From: Cedecea colo
Lineage (GTDB): Bacteria; Pseudomonadota; Gammaproteobacteria; Enterobacterales; Enterobacteriaceae
Length of the DNA: 64,000 nucleotides
Assembly (NCBI RefSeq): GCF_011808225.1
Contig: NZ_SOYS01000001.1
Coordinates: forward strand, 510,517 to 574,516
Reading direction: 5' to 3'
The position numbers were made by a program, and so were the translations under genes. Each line of letters starts with the position of its first letter. Within the stretch, counting starts at the first letter, position 1. Below, one piece after another: positions 32,200-42,602 of this stretch. The notes under the pieces are model-generated. The model did no database searches. It was not told the DNA's origin and was given only the letters and a program-made list of their open reading frames with translations.

Positions 32200-33558
32200 A
32201 TGAAATTAAAAACACCGGCGCTGTTATTCACCTCTCTTGTTCCTCTGCTAAGTCAGGCAGCCGAACTTCACGCCGATCGTTACGTTGTCACCTTCCCGCA
32301 AGGCGATCGTGTGGAATACAAGGGCGCGTATGCCAGCGCGTTTCCGGACGGGCTGCCGGTGGGCGTCGGGTCCGGTCTGCAATTTATACGCAAAGAGGGC
32401 AACGATCTGATTTTTGCTACCGTCACGGACCGCGGGCCAAATGCTGATTCGCCCAAAGCGGGCGAGAAAGATTCCAAAATTTTCGCCAACCCAAAATTTA
32501 CACCGCTGCTGATGACGATTCGCATCGGCGACGGCAAAGCGCAGGCCGTTGACGCACACGCTCTGCATGATGAGCAGGGACCCGTCAGCGGCTTACCGTT
32601 GCCGGAAGGATTGATTGGCGCGACGAATGAAATCGCGCTGAGCGACACGTTGCAGCAGTTGCCGAGCGACAAACGTGGCCTGGACACCGAAGGCATTACG
32701 CCGGATGGCAAAGGTGGCTACTGGCTATGCGATGAATACGGTCCGTTTATCGTAAACATCGATGCCGGGGGCAAGATTGTGAAAAAATATGGTCCACAGG
32801 CGCAGCAGGGAGAGCAAGGCGTTGCTGGTGGTTTACCCAATATTATTAAATGGCGTCAGGCAAACCGTGGCTTTGAAGGGGTAACCCGCATGCCGGACGG
32901 GCGCATCATCGCCGCGGTACAAAGCACGCTGGATATCGACGGCAAGAGCAAAAACAGCGCGCTATTTACCCGCCTGGTCAGCATCGACCCGGCGAACGGC
33001 AAAACCGCAATGTACGGGTATCCGATTGATGCCGGTGTCTATAAAAAGGCCAAGGATGCCAAAATCGGCGACATTGTCGCCCTGGATAATAACCGCCTGC
33101 TGCTGATTGAGCAGGGCGGCGATAAAAATAAAGCGATGCGCAATCTGGTTTACGTGGTCGATTTAACCCAGGCCAGCGATCTGAGCGAGTTTGATAAAGA
33201 ACAAGCGCCGGAATTCAACGATGCGGAACAGCTCAAGGCTCGCGGTATTAAACTCGCCGGAAAGAAAGAGATTCTCGATCTGCGCAAGCTGGGCTGGCAG
33301 CAGGAAAAAGCGGAAGGGATGACGCTGATTGATAACCAGACCATTGCGGTTATCAACGACAACGATTTCGGCCTGCAGGCGGTGCTGGATAATCCGCAAA
33401 GCGAAAGCACGAAAGCGGACGATTACGAAGTGGACGGCAGAGGACATCTGACGCTGAATGGAAAAGAAGTCGCCACCAGGATCGCGCTTAAGCCACTTGA
33501 GAAGCCTGAATCGCTTAATGAGCTTTGGGTAATTACCCTGCCGGAGAGCCTAAAATAA
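32200..33558 (+). CDS. Esterase-like phytase-family periplasmic protein
   Basis: A 452-residue exported protein of the esterase-like activity of phytase family. Residues 1-21 form a signal peptide (LLSQAAEL). The body has repeated propeller-like strands, with DRGPNADSPKAGEKDSKIFA, DTEGITPDGKGGYWLCDEYG and RGFEGVTRMPDGRIIAAVQS as family landmarks. The ATG at 32200 is preferred to the one at 32188 because AAGGATGAG is then correctly placed as the ribosome site. Members are thought to cleave phosphate monoesters or related compounds in the periplasm; the true substrate is not known. It is monocistronic. Confidence 0.82.
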   Translation: MKLKTPALLFTSLVPLLSQAAELHADRYVVTFPQGDRVEYKGAYASAFPDGLPVGVGSGLQFIRKEGNDLIFATVTDRGPNADSPKAGEKDSKIFANPKFTPLLMTIRIGDGKAQAVDAHALHDEQGPVSGLPLPEGLIGATNEIALSDTLQQLPSDKRGLDTEGITPDGKGGYWLCDEYGPFIVNIDAGGKIVKKYGPQAQQGEQGVAGGLPNIIKWRQANRGFEGVTRMPDGRIIAAVQSTLDIDGKSKNSALFTRLVSIDPANGKTAMYGYPIDAGVYKKAKDAKIGDIVALDNNRLLLIEQGGDKNKAMRNLVYVVDLTQASDLSEFDKEQAPEFNDAEQLKARGIKLAGKKEILDLRKLGWQQEKAEGMTLIDNQTIAVINDNDFGLQAVLDNPQSESTKADDYEVDGRGHLTLNGKEVATRIALKPLEKPESLNELWVITLPESLK

Positions 33559-33590
33559 TTCTCAGGCGCACGGTCTGGCTGTTTTTTGAA

Positions 33591-33637
33591 CAGTTTGTTC
33601 GTGATATCCTTATTTGGTTTCGATCACGAACAGACTG
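33591..33637 (+). promoter_or_regulatory. Long inverted repeat before the YdiH-like gene
   Basis: CAGTTTGTTCGTGAT (33591-33605) and ATCACGAACAGACTG (33623-33637) pair over 15 bp with one mismatch and a 17-nt loop. The right arm ends just before the ribosome site (GAGGA) of the next gene. It could be an operator for a dimeric repressor, or an RNA hairpin that affects initiation or stops readthrough from the phytase-family gene. There is no T-tract on the plus strand. Confidence 0.6.
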
Positions 33638-33646
33638 AGGATTGCA

Positions 33647-33835
33647 ATGAACACTGATATCACCCCGACCACGCTTGCGTTTGAATACCTTCGCCGGGAA
33701 GAAGAAAACCTGACCCCGGCCCAATACCTGATTCGGTTTAAGCAGCTTACGCTGGAATTTGCTGGCCTGATGGAACTGACCTCCCTCGAGCTGCGCGAAG
33801 AGATCTCCTATGCCTGGCGTCTCGGCATTCATTGA
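33647..33835 (+). CDS. YdiH-like small protein
   Basis: A 62-residue protein of the same length and pattern as E. coli YdiH: LAFEYLRREEENLTPAQYLI, then FKQLTLEFAGLMELTSLELR, ending AWRLGIH. It is predicted to be helical and soluble. The start at 33647 follows GAGGATTGCA; the frame runs 11 codons further upstream into the inverted repeat without a ribosome site. The function of YdiH is unknown. Whether this is the ydiH orthologue or a paralogue cannot be told, because the flanking genes differ from E. coli. Confidence 0.8.
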   Translation: MNTDITPTTLAFEYLRREEENLTPAQYLIRFKQLTLEFAGLMELTSLELREEISYAWRLGIH

Positions 33836-34085
33836 TTCGCCCCGGCAGCTTTTTACGACAGTCGTCAGACAAATAATGCCCTGCTTAAAGCATTCAGGCT
33901 GAATGACGAATAAAGATTTATATGATGGTTATTTGCAACTGCGTTATAACGCGCTTCGCAACCGTCTGGCTGTAATAATTATATCGCCAGCCTGGAAAAG
34001 CCGCCGCGGCCTTTGAACCGTAGGCGGCGCGTTTAAAGCACGGATGGTAAATCTCTTCTTATAAATATAAAGCATAATAAGCTTT

Positions 34086-34712
34086 TTGAAGCTCTTAATT
34101 ATTATGCATATTTCTTTTATATTAAAGCGTTTGTTCCTTATTGTGCTTTGCATATTAGCTGTGGCTTTGGGTGTATTCATCCTCTTTGGCGACGTCCTCT
34201 GGTTTCACGATTTTGTACGCGAAAACTCCTTCACCGAAATTGTTCAGGAAAGCCTCCTGCTGGTCCTTGCGCTACTGTTTTTTGGCCATGCCAGAAAAGT
34301 GCCGTCGCGGCGTCACAGCAGTGTATTAATCGGTGGCTTTTTCAGCTGTATGTTAATCCGCGAACTTGATTTTATCTTCGATGAGCTGTCCCATGGCTGC
34401 TGGGTCTGGTTTGCCCTGTTTACTGCGCTGGCCTGCATCTCTTACGCGTTGAGAAATAAAGAAAAAACCCTGGAAGGAATAGCGTCGTTTATGCGCCATC
34501 CCGCTTACGGTATGATGCTTTCCGGCCTGCTGTGCGTGCTGATTTTCTCGCGCCTGTTCGGTATGCATACGCTGTGGGAAGGGCTGATGCTTGACGGCTA
34601 TAACCGGCTGGTGAAAAACATGGTCGAAGAGGGCACTGAAATGTTTGGCTACATCCTCTGCATGCTTTCCACCATCTGGTATCTGCGCCACAGACCCGAA
34701 CGTTCAGCCTGA
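34086..34712 (+). CDS. Unknown inner membrane protein with conserved-looking acidic motifs
   Basis: A 208-residue protein with six predicted membrane helices (about 10-35, 50-68, 78-98, 105-125, 138-158, 180-200). Acidic residues sit at the edges of helices in three places: RENSFTEIVQES, IRELDFIFDELSHG and MVEEGTEMFGY. That pattern suggests a metal- or substrate-binding site within the membrane rather than a simple anchor. A second ATG at 34104 (MHISFILKR) could be the true start; neither has a strong ribosome site. I do not recognise the family. It converges on tam with 15 bp between the stops. Confidence 0.65.
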   Translation: MKLLIIMHISFILKRLFLIVLCILAVALGVFILFGDVLWFHDFVRENSFTEIVQESLLLVLALLFFGHARKVPSRRHSSVLIGGFFSCMLIRELDFIFDELSHGCWVWFALFTALACISYALRNKEKTLEGIASFMRHPAYGMMLSGLLCVLIFSRLFGMHTLWEGLMLDGYNRLVKNMVEEGTEMFGYILCMLSTIWYLRHRPERSA

Positions 34713-34727
34713 CAACCCGCAAATCTT

Positions 34728-35483
34728 TCAGGCCTTACGCGCAACGATAAACAGACGCGGGAACAGCATCAGCACGTTACCGTCTTTTTGCGTTGGATAG
34801 GCCTGCTGTAAAAGCTTATGGTAACGCTCCAGAAACGCTTCCTGCTGAATAGCGTCCAGACCGGCAAGGTAAGGCCGTAAGCCGGTGGAGCTTAGCCATT
34901 CGATAATCGCACGGTGTGAAGGCATCACGTGGAAGTAAGTGGTGCGCCAGATATCCACCCGACAACCCTCGTTAGTCAGCAGGTCGTAATATTCATTGGG
35001 TGAGAGCAGCGCTTCGCGTCCTGCGGGCGGATTACCCAGTTCATTCGCCGCCTGGCGCATGAGCGCATGCGTCGGTTCCTGCCAGTTGTCCGGCATTTGC
35101 ACTGCCAGCACGCCGCTTTCTGCGAGTTGGTCGGCCAGTTGTGGAAATAACGTCCGGTGATTGCTGAGCCACTGCAAAGAGGCGTTGGCATAGATCACAT
35201 CCTGTTTAACCGGAGGCTGCCACCGGGCGATATCAGCCTGTTCGAAGCGGCAATCAGGCAGCGCCGATCGCGCTTTTTCGAGCATGGCGCAAGAGTTGTC
35301 CAGCCCGGTGATAACGGCATCCGGCCAGGTTTCATGCAACAGCGCGGTACTGTTGCCAGGCCCACAGCCTAAATCAGAAATCCGTGCTGCAAAGGGGTGA
35401 TTGACGCGCGCAGCCAGTTCGGCTGCCGGGCGGGTGCGTTCCGCTTCAAACTGCAGATAAAGCGCCGGGTTCCAGTCCTGCAT
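34728..35483 (-). CDS. tam: Trans-aconitate 2-methyltransferase
   Basis: A 251-residue SAM-dependent methyltransferase (E. coli Tam 252) that methylates trans-aconitate and so removes an inhibitor of aconitase. The SAM-binding motif I is [15 protein letters not shown] (residues about 35-49). [21 protein letters not shown] at the N-terminus and [20 protein letters not shown] in the acceptor region match the family. The ribosome site is good (GAGGAGAGCAAC). In E. coli tam is stationary-phase induced and next to yneE; yneE is in this window but about 10 kb away. Confidence 0.92.
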   Translation of the reverse strand: MQDWNPALYLQFEAERTRPAAELAARVNHPFAARISDLGCGPGNSTALLHETWPDAVITGLDNSCAMLEKARSALPDCRFEQADIARWQPPVKQDVIYANASLQWLSNHRTLFPQLADQLAESGVLAVQMPDNWQEPTHALMRQAANELGNPPAGREALLSPNEYYDLLTNEGCRVDIWRTTYFHVMPSHRAIIEWLSSTGLRPYLAGLDAIQQEAFLERYHKLLQQAYPTQKDGNVLMLFPRLFIVARKA

Positions 35484-35650
35484 GTTGCTCTCCTCGGGCT
35501 AAAGTTGACCTAAGCATAGCTATAAACACGGCCTGGTGGAGGGTAGCAGAGAGGAATAGCTTAAGCCTGAAAAAGGCGCTTAAGCAGAAGCTGTTTGATA
35601 TCCTGACGCTGGGCAAGCAGGACTAACCCTGAACCAGCAGATCTGGATAT

Positions 35651-35681
35651 AAAAAAAGCGGCAAAATTGCTTTTGCCGCTT
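35651..35681 (-). terminator. Terminator of azoR
   Basis: On the minus strand AAGCGGCAAAA pairs with TTTTGCCGCTT over 11 bp, with a 4-nt loop, followed by TTTTT. It lies 20 bp after the azoR stop. Confidence 0.9.
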
Positions 35682-35700
35682 GTGAAAAGTTTCTACAAAC

Positions 35701-36327
<627 letters not shown>

Positions 36328-36513
36328 TCATTCGGACAGATTGCCCGTTCGCTGGGAATTACTGTATTCACAATCCGATTGCAGTGATAGCGCAATATAT
36401 CGAACTCTATGTTCGATTTTATTGAACAAGGCGTCGGGGAAGACGATGTGGTAATCTACGGGCAATTCACGCAAAAGACTTTTCCGGCAGTGCGCTGCCA
36501 TGATGATGACGCT

Positions 36514-39500
36514 ATGCAAAATACAAAACCTTCAGTTACCTCGTTATCTTCCCGCTTAGAAAACCTGATGCTGCGCGACCGCCAGCGTTTTTCTCGTCGC
36601 ATTCATGGCGCGAAAAAGGTGAAAAATCCTGAATCTCAGCAGGCCGTCTTTGACGCGCTGGCTCAGGAAATCGACGCAGCGGCCGGTAAGGTTCTGCTAC
36701 GCGAAGCGGCGCGGCCAAAGATTACATATCCAGAAAACCTGCCCGTCAGCCAGAAGAAGCAAGATATTCTCGAAGCCATTCGCGATAACCAGGTGGTGAT
36801 TGTTGCCGGGGAAACAGGATCGGGCAAAACAACGCAGCTGCCAAAGATCTGTATGGAGCTTGGCCGCGGTATAAAAGGGCTTATCGGCCATACGCAGCCT
36901 CGTCGTCTGGCCGCGCGTACCGTGGCGAACCGTATCGCAGAAGAGCTGCAAACCGAACCGGGCGGCGCGGTCGGCTATAAGGTACGTTTTACCGATCGTG
37001 TCGGTGAAAATACCCTGGTCAAGCTGATGACCGACGGCATCCTGCTGGCGGAAATCCAGCAGGACCGCCTGCTGATGCAGTACGACACTATCATCATCGA
37101 TGAAGCGCACGAGCGCAGCCTGAATATCGACTTCTTGCTCGGTTACCTGCGTGAGCTTCTGCCGCGTCGCCCCGATCTGAAAATCATTATTACCTCGGCA
37201 ACCATCGACCCGGAACGCTTCTCGCGCCATTTCAACCACGCGCCGATTATCGAAGTGTCTGGCCGAACCTATCCGGTGGAAGTGCGCTATCGCCCGATTG
37301 TTGAAGACGTGGACGATACCGATCGCGATCAGCTACAGGCAATTTTTGACGCCGTTGACGAGCTGGGCCGCGAAAGCGCGGGGGACATCCTGATCTTTAT
37401 GAGCGGAGAGCGCGAAATTCGCGACACCGCCGACGCGCTGAACAAACTAAATTTGCCGCATACCGAAGTGCTGCCTTTATATGCCCGCCTGTCGAACAGC
37501 GAGCAAAACCGCGTGTTTCAGTCGCACGCCGGCAGGCGTATCGTGCTGGCGACCAACGTGGCGGAAACCTCGCTTACCGTGCCGGGCATTAAATACGTCA
37601 TCGATCCGGGCACGGCGCGTATCAGCCGCTATAGCTACCGAACCAAAGTGCAGCGGTTGCCGATTGAGCCGGTTTCACAGGCGTCCGCTAACCAGCGTAA
37701 GGGGCGCTGCGGACGCGTCTCGGAAGGGATCTGTATTCGTCTCTATTCAGAAGACGACTTCCTGTCGCGCCCGGAATTTACCGATCCGGAAATCCTGCGT
37801 ACCAACCTGGCGTCCGTTATTTTGCAGATGACGGCGCTGGGCCTTGGTGATATCGCCGCGTTCCCGTTTGTGGAAGCGCCCGATAAACGTAATATTCAGG
37901 ACGGCGTGCGCCTGCTTGAAGAGCTGGGCGCGATTACCAGCGAGGAAGACCACAGCGTCTATAAACTGACGCCTTCCGGCCGCCAGCTTTCCCAGTTGCC
38001 GGTTGATCCGCGTCTGGCGCGTATGGTGCTTGAGGCGCAGAAATTTGGCTGCGTGCGCGAGGTAATGATTATCACCTCCGCGCTTTCCATTCAGGACCCG
38101 CGCGAGCGCCCGATGGACAAACAGCAGGCGTCTGACGAAAAACACCGCCGTTTCCACGATAAAGAGTCTGACTTCCTGGCCTATGTGAACCTGTGGAATT
38201 ATCTTGGCGAGCAGCAAAAAGCGCTGTCGTCTAACCAGTTCCGCCGGTTGTGCAAAACGGATTATCTTAACTACCTGCGCGTACGCGAGTGGCAGGATAT
38301 CTATACCCAGCTGCGTCAGGTGGTTAAAGAGCTTGGTCTGCCAATTAACAGCGAGCCGTCGGACTTCCGCTCGGTGCACTGCGCGTTGCTCACCGGCCTG
38401 CTTTCCCATATCGGCCAGAAAGATGCCGATAAGCAGGAATACACCGGCGCACGTAACGCCCGTTTCTCCATCTTCCCCGGTTCCGGCTTATTCAAAAAGC
38501 CGCCAAAGTGGACGATGGTTGCCGAGCTGGTGGAAACCAGCCGCCTGTGGGGGCGCATTGCCGCGCGTATCGATCCAGAATGGGTCGAGCCGCTGGCGCA
38601 GCACCTGCTTAAGCGCTCATACAGTGAGCCTCACTGGGAAAAATCCCAGGGTGCGGTGATGGCTAGCGAAAAAGTTACGCTTTACGGCCTGCCGATCGTT
38701 GCCGCCCGTAGCGTAAATTACAGCCAGATTGACCCGGCCCTGTGCCGCGAGCTGTTTATCCGCCATGCGCTGGTTGAAGGCGACTGGCAGACGCGTCACG
38801 CCTTCTTCCGCGAAAACCTCAAGCTGCGCAACGAAGTGGAGGAGCTTGAGCATAAGTCCCGCCGCCGCGATATCCTCGTGGATGACGACACGCTGTTTGA
38901 GTTTTACGACCAGCGCATCGCCCACGAGGTGATTTCTGCCCGCCATTTCGATAGCTGGTGGAAGAAAGTCAGCAAAGAAACGCCGGACCTGCTCAATTTT
39001 GAGAAGAGCATGCTGATAAAAGAGGGCGCGGAGCAGGTCAGCAAGCTGGACTATCCGAACTTCTGGCATCAGGGAAATCTCAAGCTGCGCCTGACCTATC
39101 AGTTCGAGCCGGGCGCCGATGCCGATGGCGTAACGGTACATATTCCGCTGCCGCTGTTAAACCAGATCGATGAAGCCGGATTTGAATGGCAGATTCCGGG
39201 CGTGCGCCGCGAGCTGGTTATCGCGCTGATTAAATCCTTACCGAAACCGGTGCGGCGTAATTTTGTGCCGGCGCCAAACTATGCCGAAGCGTTTTTGGGC
39301 CGCGCCACGCCGCTTGAGCTGCCGCTGCTCGACAGCCTTGAGCGTGAGTTCCGCCGCATGGCGGGCGTGACGATTGACCGGGAAGAGTGGCACTGGGAAC
39401 AGGTGCCCGATCACCTGAAAATGACCTTCCGGGTGGTAGACGAGCATAATAAAAAGCTTAAAGAAGGCAAAGATCTCAGCGAGCTGAAGGGCGGCCTGAA

Positions 39501-40413
39501 GGCAAAAGTTCAGCAAACGCTCTCCGCCGTAGCGGATGACGGCATTGAGCAGAGCGGGCTGCATATCTGGAGCTTCGGCAAGCTTCCGGAAAGCTATGAG
39601 CAAAAGCGCGGCAATTACCGCATGAAGGCGTTCCCGGCGCTGGTGGATGAAAAAGAAAGCGTGGCGATCAAACTCTTTGATAACCCACTTGCACAGCAAC
39701 AGGCTATGTGGCGAGGTTTACGTCGTCTGCTGCTGCTGAATATTCCTTCCCCCATCAAGTATCTGCATGAAAAATTGCCGAACAAAGCCAAGCTCGGCCT
39801 GTATTTTAACCCGTACGGTAAGGTACTGGATCTCATTGACGACTGTATTTCCTGCGGCGTTGACAAGCTGATTGCCCAGGCCGGCGGCCCGGTGTGGACG
39901 GAAGAGGGCTTTGCCGCGCTGCATGAAAAAGTCCGTGCGGAACTGAACGACACCGTGGTGGAAATTGCAAAGCAGGTCGAACAAATTCTCACCGCCGTTT
40001 TCAACATCAATAAGCGGCTGAAAGGGCGTGTGGATATGACCATGGCGCTTGGCCTGTCGGATGTGAAAGCGCAGATGAGCGGCCTGGTATACCGCGGCTT
40101 TGTCACCGGCAACGGTTACAAACGCTTGGGCGATACGCTGCGTTATTTGCAGGCGATTGAAAAACGCCTGGAGAAAATGGCTATCGATCCGCATCGCGAC
40201 CGCGTGCAGATGCTGAAGGTGGAGCAGGTGCAGCAGGCCTGGCAGCAGTGGCTGAACAAGCTGCCGCCCAAACGACGCGAAGATGAAGAGGTGCAGGAAA
40301 TCCGCTGGATGATCGAGGAGCTGCGCGTCAGCTTCTTCGCGCAGCAGTTAGGCACGCCGTACCCCATTTCCGACAAGCGTATCCTGCAGGCGATGGATCA
40401 GATTACGGGTTAA
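36514..40413 (+). CDS. hrpA: ATP-dependent RNA helicase HrpA
   Basis: A 1299-residue DEAH-box RNA helicase (E. coli 1300). Walker A is GETGSGKT (residues 99-106) and Walker B is DEAH (196-199). The SAT motif (ITSATIDPERF) and motif VI (QRKGRCGRVSEG) follow. The C-terminal half holds the helicase-associated and DUF3418 domains. It acts in ribosome rescue and processing of some fimbrial mRNAs. The open frame runs upstream to 36409, but the start at 36514 (MQNTKPSVTSL) gives the family N-terminus and length. It is divergent from azoR; the gap of about 208 bp holds both promoters. Confidence 0.95.
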   Translation: MQNTKPSVTSLSSRLENLMLRDRQRFSRRIHGAKKVKNPESQQAVFDALAQEIDAAAGKVLLREAARPKITYPENLPVSQKKQDILEAIRDNQVVIVAGETGSGKTTQLPKICMELGRGIKGLIGHTQPRRLAARTVANRIAEELQTEPGGAVGYKVRFTDRVGENTLVKLMTDGILLAEIQQDRLLMQYDTIIIDEAHERSLNIDFLLGYLRELLPRRPDLKIIITSATIDPERFSRHFNHAPIIEVSGRTYPVEVRYRPIVEDVDDTDRDQLQAIFDAVDELGRESAGDILIFMSGEREIRDTADALNKLNLPHTEVLPLYARLSNSEQNRVFQSHAGRRIVLATNVAETSLTVPGIKYVIDPGTARISRYSYRTKVQRLPIEPVSQASANQRKGRCGRVSEGICIRLYSEDDFLSRPEFTDPEILRTNLASVILQMTALGLGDIAAFPFVEAPDKRNIQDGVRLLEELGAITSEEDHSVYKLTPSGRQLSQLPVDPRLARMVLEAQKFGCVREVMIITSALSIQDPRERPMDKQQASDEKHRRFHDKESDFLAYVNLWNYLGEQQKALSSNQFRRLCKTDYLNYLRVREWQDIYTQLRQVVKELGLPINSEPSDFRSVHCALLTGLLSHIGQKDADKQEYTGARNARFSIFPGSGLFKKPPKWTMVAELVETSRLWGRIAARIDPEWVEPLAQHLLKRSYSEPHWEKSQGAVMASEKVTLYGLPIVAARSVNYSQIDPALCRELFIRHALVEGDWQTRHAFFRENLKLRNEVEELEHKSRRRDILVDDDTLFEFYDQRIAHEVISARHFDSWWKKVSKETPDLLNFEKSMLIKEGAEQVSKLDYPNFWHQGNLKLRLTYQFEPGADADGVTVHIPLPLLNQIDEAGFEWQIPGVRRELVIALIKSLPKPVRRNFVPAPNYAEAFLGRATPLELPLLDSLEREFRRMAGVTIDREEWHWEQVPDHLKMTFRVVDEHNKKLKEGKDLSELKGGLKAKVQQTLSAVADDGIEQSGLHIWSFGKLPESYEQKRGNYRMKAFPALVDEKESVAIKLFDNPLAQQQAMWRGLRRLLLLNIPSPIKYLHEKLPNKAKLGLYFNPYGKVLDLIDDCISCGVDKLIAQAGGPVWTEEGFAALHEKVRAELNDTVVEIAKQVEQILTAVFNINKRLKGRVDMTMALGLSDVKAQMSGLVYRGFVTGNGYKRLGDTLRYLQAIEKRLEKMAIDPHRDRVQMLKVEQVQQAWQQWLNKLPPKRREDEEVQEIRWMIEELRVSFFAQQLGTPYPISDKRILQAMDQITG

Positions 40414-40434
40414 TTTATCTGCGCCGGACGACGA

Positions 40435-41094
40435 TTAGCCGTTCACCCGCGCAAGGGTAAAACCGTCCCAGCCTTTACTGCCAACCGTTTGTAGCGCGGT
40501 GGCGGTAAGGCGGGGATTTTCACCCAGCAACTCAATAAATTTTCGCACGCCCTGCACCCGAAGATCGTTACTTTGCGGGTCTGTCACTGCACCGTCACGC
40601 ACTACGTTATCGCCAATAATTAACGTGCCGGGCCGTGAATATTTCAGCGCCCATGCCAGATAAACCGGGTTGCCGGGCTTATCGGCATCGATAAAAATTA
40701 AATCAAAAGGAGCCTGGCTTGCCAGATGCGGCAAGCTTTCAACGGCCGGACCGACGAGCAGTTCGATAACGCCTGCAAGCTCAGCAAGCTTAATGTTTTT
40801 CTTCGCTACTTCCGCATGGTGCGGATCCGCTTCCAGCGTCACCAGTTTACCGCCTGCGGGTAAAGCTCGCGCCATCCATACCGAGCTGTATGCGCCGAGC
40901 GTGCCAATTTCAAGGATGTTTTTAGCGCCGGTTATTTGCACCAGCAGCTGAAGAAACATTCCCTGGTTTGGAGCAACGTCATGAGCAGGAAGACCTGCGG
41001 CGTGGTTATTGGCGAGGATCTTCTCGAAAACGGGATCGTTTGGGATCAGGGAACGAACGAGGTAATTATCAACGTCTGACCATTGCTGCTGCAT
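40435..41094 (-). CDS. SAM-dependent O-methyltransferase (caffeoyl-CoA OMT type)
   Basis: A 219-residue methyltransferase of the Methyltransf_3 family. The SAM site is ILEIGTLGAYSSVWMARALP (about 60-79), and the metal-binding region is DLIFIDADKPGNPVYL, followed by IIGDNVVRDG. These enzymes methylate catechol-like hydroxyls with a divalent metal. The ribosome site is CCGGAGTG. It converges on hrpA with 21 bp between. The natural substrate is not known. Confidence 0.85.
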   Translation of the reverse strand: MQQQWSDVDNYLVRSLIPNDPVFEKILANNHAAGLPAHDVAPNQGMFLQLLVQITGAKNILEIGTLGAYSSVWMARALPAGGKLVTLEADPHHAEVAKKNIKLAELAGVIELLVGPAVESLPHLASQAPFDLIFIDADKPGNPVYLAWALKYSRPGTLIIGDNVVRDGAVTDPQSNDLRVQGVRKFIELLGENPRLTATALQTVGSKGWDGFTLARVNG

Positions 41095-41129
41095 TGCATC
41101 ACTCCGGAAGTTTTATTAACCAGAACAAC

Positions 41130-41202
41130 GATGGATGACTTGCGCTTATCCACCCTACGATTTATGCATTTTGTCAGTCGGGCAAGCGCAGCGCCGCCCG
41201 AC
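41130..41202. repeat. Pair of REP-like palindromes (BIME)
   Basis: Two imperfect palindromes in inverted order lie between the O-methyltransferase and the efflux operon. The first (41130-41154) reads on the minus strand GGTGGATAAGCGCAAGTCAT. The second (41177-41202) is GTCGGGC...GCCCGAC around a GCGCAGCGC core. Such pairs are typical of extragenic repeats that stabilise mRNA ends or bind gyrase or IHF. Confidence 0.7.
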
Positions 41203-41222
41203 ATAATCTACTCACGTTACAG

Positions 41223-42602
41223 CTATAACCCGCGCCAGCCGCCGCCCAGCGAACGATAAAGATCGACCTGCGCCAGCAGCAGGTTGTTCTTCACCTGCAC
41301 GACGCTAAGCTGCGTGGAAAACAGCGTGCGCTGGGCGTCCAGCTCATCCAGATAAGACGAATAGCCGTTGCGGTAGCGGTTCTGGGCAATTCGCAGCGCC
41401 TCTTCGGCAACGTGCTCCTGCTCCTGCAATTCCGTGAGCTGTTCCCGCAGGCGCTGGATAGCATCGATGCTGTCGTTCACCTCTTTAAAAGCGTTGCGCA
41501 CCGTTTTTTCATAGGCGTACAGCGCCTGATTACGTTGCGACATGGCGACATCAACCTGCGCATTCAGCGCTTCGCGATTCAGCAGCGGCGCGAGAATGCT
41601 GCCGCCGATGCTCCAGAGCCGCAGAGGATTGTCGATAAGCTGCGAAAGCGTGCTGTTCTGCAAACTTCCACCGGCCACAAGGTTGATCGAGGGCAGAAGC
41701 TGCGCACGCGACGAGGCAAGAGAGGCATCCGTGGCGACTAGCTGTCTTTGCGCCTGGACGATATCCGGGCGGCGATTTAACAGCGTCGACGGCAGTTGTG
41801 CGGGCAGCGTCAGCGGCGTGAGCTGGTCAAATTCGCCGCCGCGCGCCACCGCGCCTGGATTTTTGCCCACCAGCACGCTGAGCGCATTTTCCTGCTGGCT
41901 GATTTGATGCTGTAGCTGCGGAATTTGCGCGCGCGTTGAACGGTATTCTGATTCTGACTGCATCAGTTCCAGCCGGGAGCTGTAGCCTGCTTCATACTGG
42001 CGTTTTGCAAGCTTGTACGCGTCTTCGCGGGCGGCGAGCGTGGATTGCGTGACTTTTAGCTGCTCATCCAGAGAAAGCAGGGTGATATAGCCCGAGGCAA
42101 CGGAAGACGCAACGGTCAGATTTGCCGCCGCGGCCGCCGCCTGCTGCGCTTCCAGGCTGGCCTGTGCGGCTTCCGTGGCGCTGCTGTATTGCCCCCATAA
42201 ATCGACGTTATAACTTGCGTTCAGGCTTCCTTTATACAGATCGCCATGCGTCGGCAAACCCGTGGCGGCAGATTGTGAGCGGCTGCGGCTTGCATTCAGC
42301 CCGGCATCAAGCGTGGGCCATTGCGCGCCTTCTGCGGACTGTACGCGGGCCTGATATTCATTAACCCGTTCACGGGCGGTCAGCACATCGCTGTTATAGC
42401 GCAGGGCTTCGTCTACGTAGCCGTTAAGCATCGAATCGTGAAAATTGCGCCACCAGAATCCTTCCGCAGAAGAAGCCGGGCCGACCTGGTCGCGCCACTG
42501 GGCGGGGATTTCAAGCGTCGGTTTAGCCTGCTGAACCTGAGCTGAATGGCAGCCCGCCAGCAGCAGCGCTGCGGCAATGCAGGAAAGTTTCAGCGGGCTC
42601 AT
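41223..42602 (-). CDS. Outer membrane efflux lipoprotein (NodT/OprM family)
   Basis: A 459-residue TolC-like outer membrane channel with a lipobox (LLAGC, Cys18). It has two copies of the outer-membrane-factor repeat; the family motif LLNRRPDIVQAQRQLVATDA lies near residue 275. It forms the exit duct of a tripartite pump with the membrane-fusion protein and MFS permease encoded just upstream. Its start overlaps the stop of the fusion-protein gene in ATGA, so translation is coupled. It is the last gene of the operon. Confidence 0.92.
   Translation of the reverse strand: MSPLKLSCIAAALLLAGCHSAQVQQAKPTLEIPAQWRDQVGPASSAEGFWWRNFHDSMLNGYVDEALRYNSDVLTARERVNEYQARVQSAEGAQWPTLDAGLNASRSRSQSAATGLPTHGDLYKGSLNASYNVDLWGQYSSATEAAQASLEAQQAAAAAANLTVASSVASGYITLLSLDEQLKVTQSTLAAREDAYKLAKRQYEAGYSSRLELMQSESEYRSTRAQIPQLQHQISQQENALSVLVGKNPGAVARGGEFDQLTPLTLPAQLPSTLLNRRPDIVQAQRQLVATDASLASSRAQLLPSINLVAGGSLQNSTLSQLIDNPLRLWSIGGSILAPLLNREALNAQVDVAMSQRNQALYAYEKTVRNAFKEVNDSIDAIQRLREQLTELQEQEHVAEEALRIAQNRYRNGYSSYLDELDAQRTLFSTQLSVVQVKNNLLLAQVDLYRSLGGGWRGL

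Noticed and set aside
35520-35640. Plus-strand frame ending LKKALKQKLFDILTLGKQD between tam and azoR
   Set aside because: It has no start codon or ribosome site and no recognisable homologue. It looks like chance or a very old remnant.
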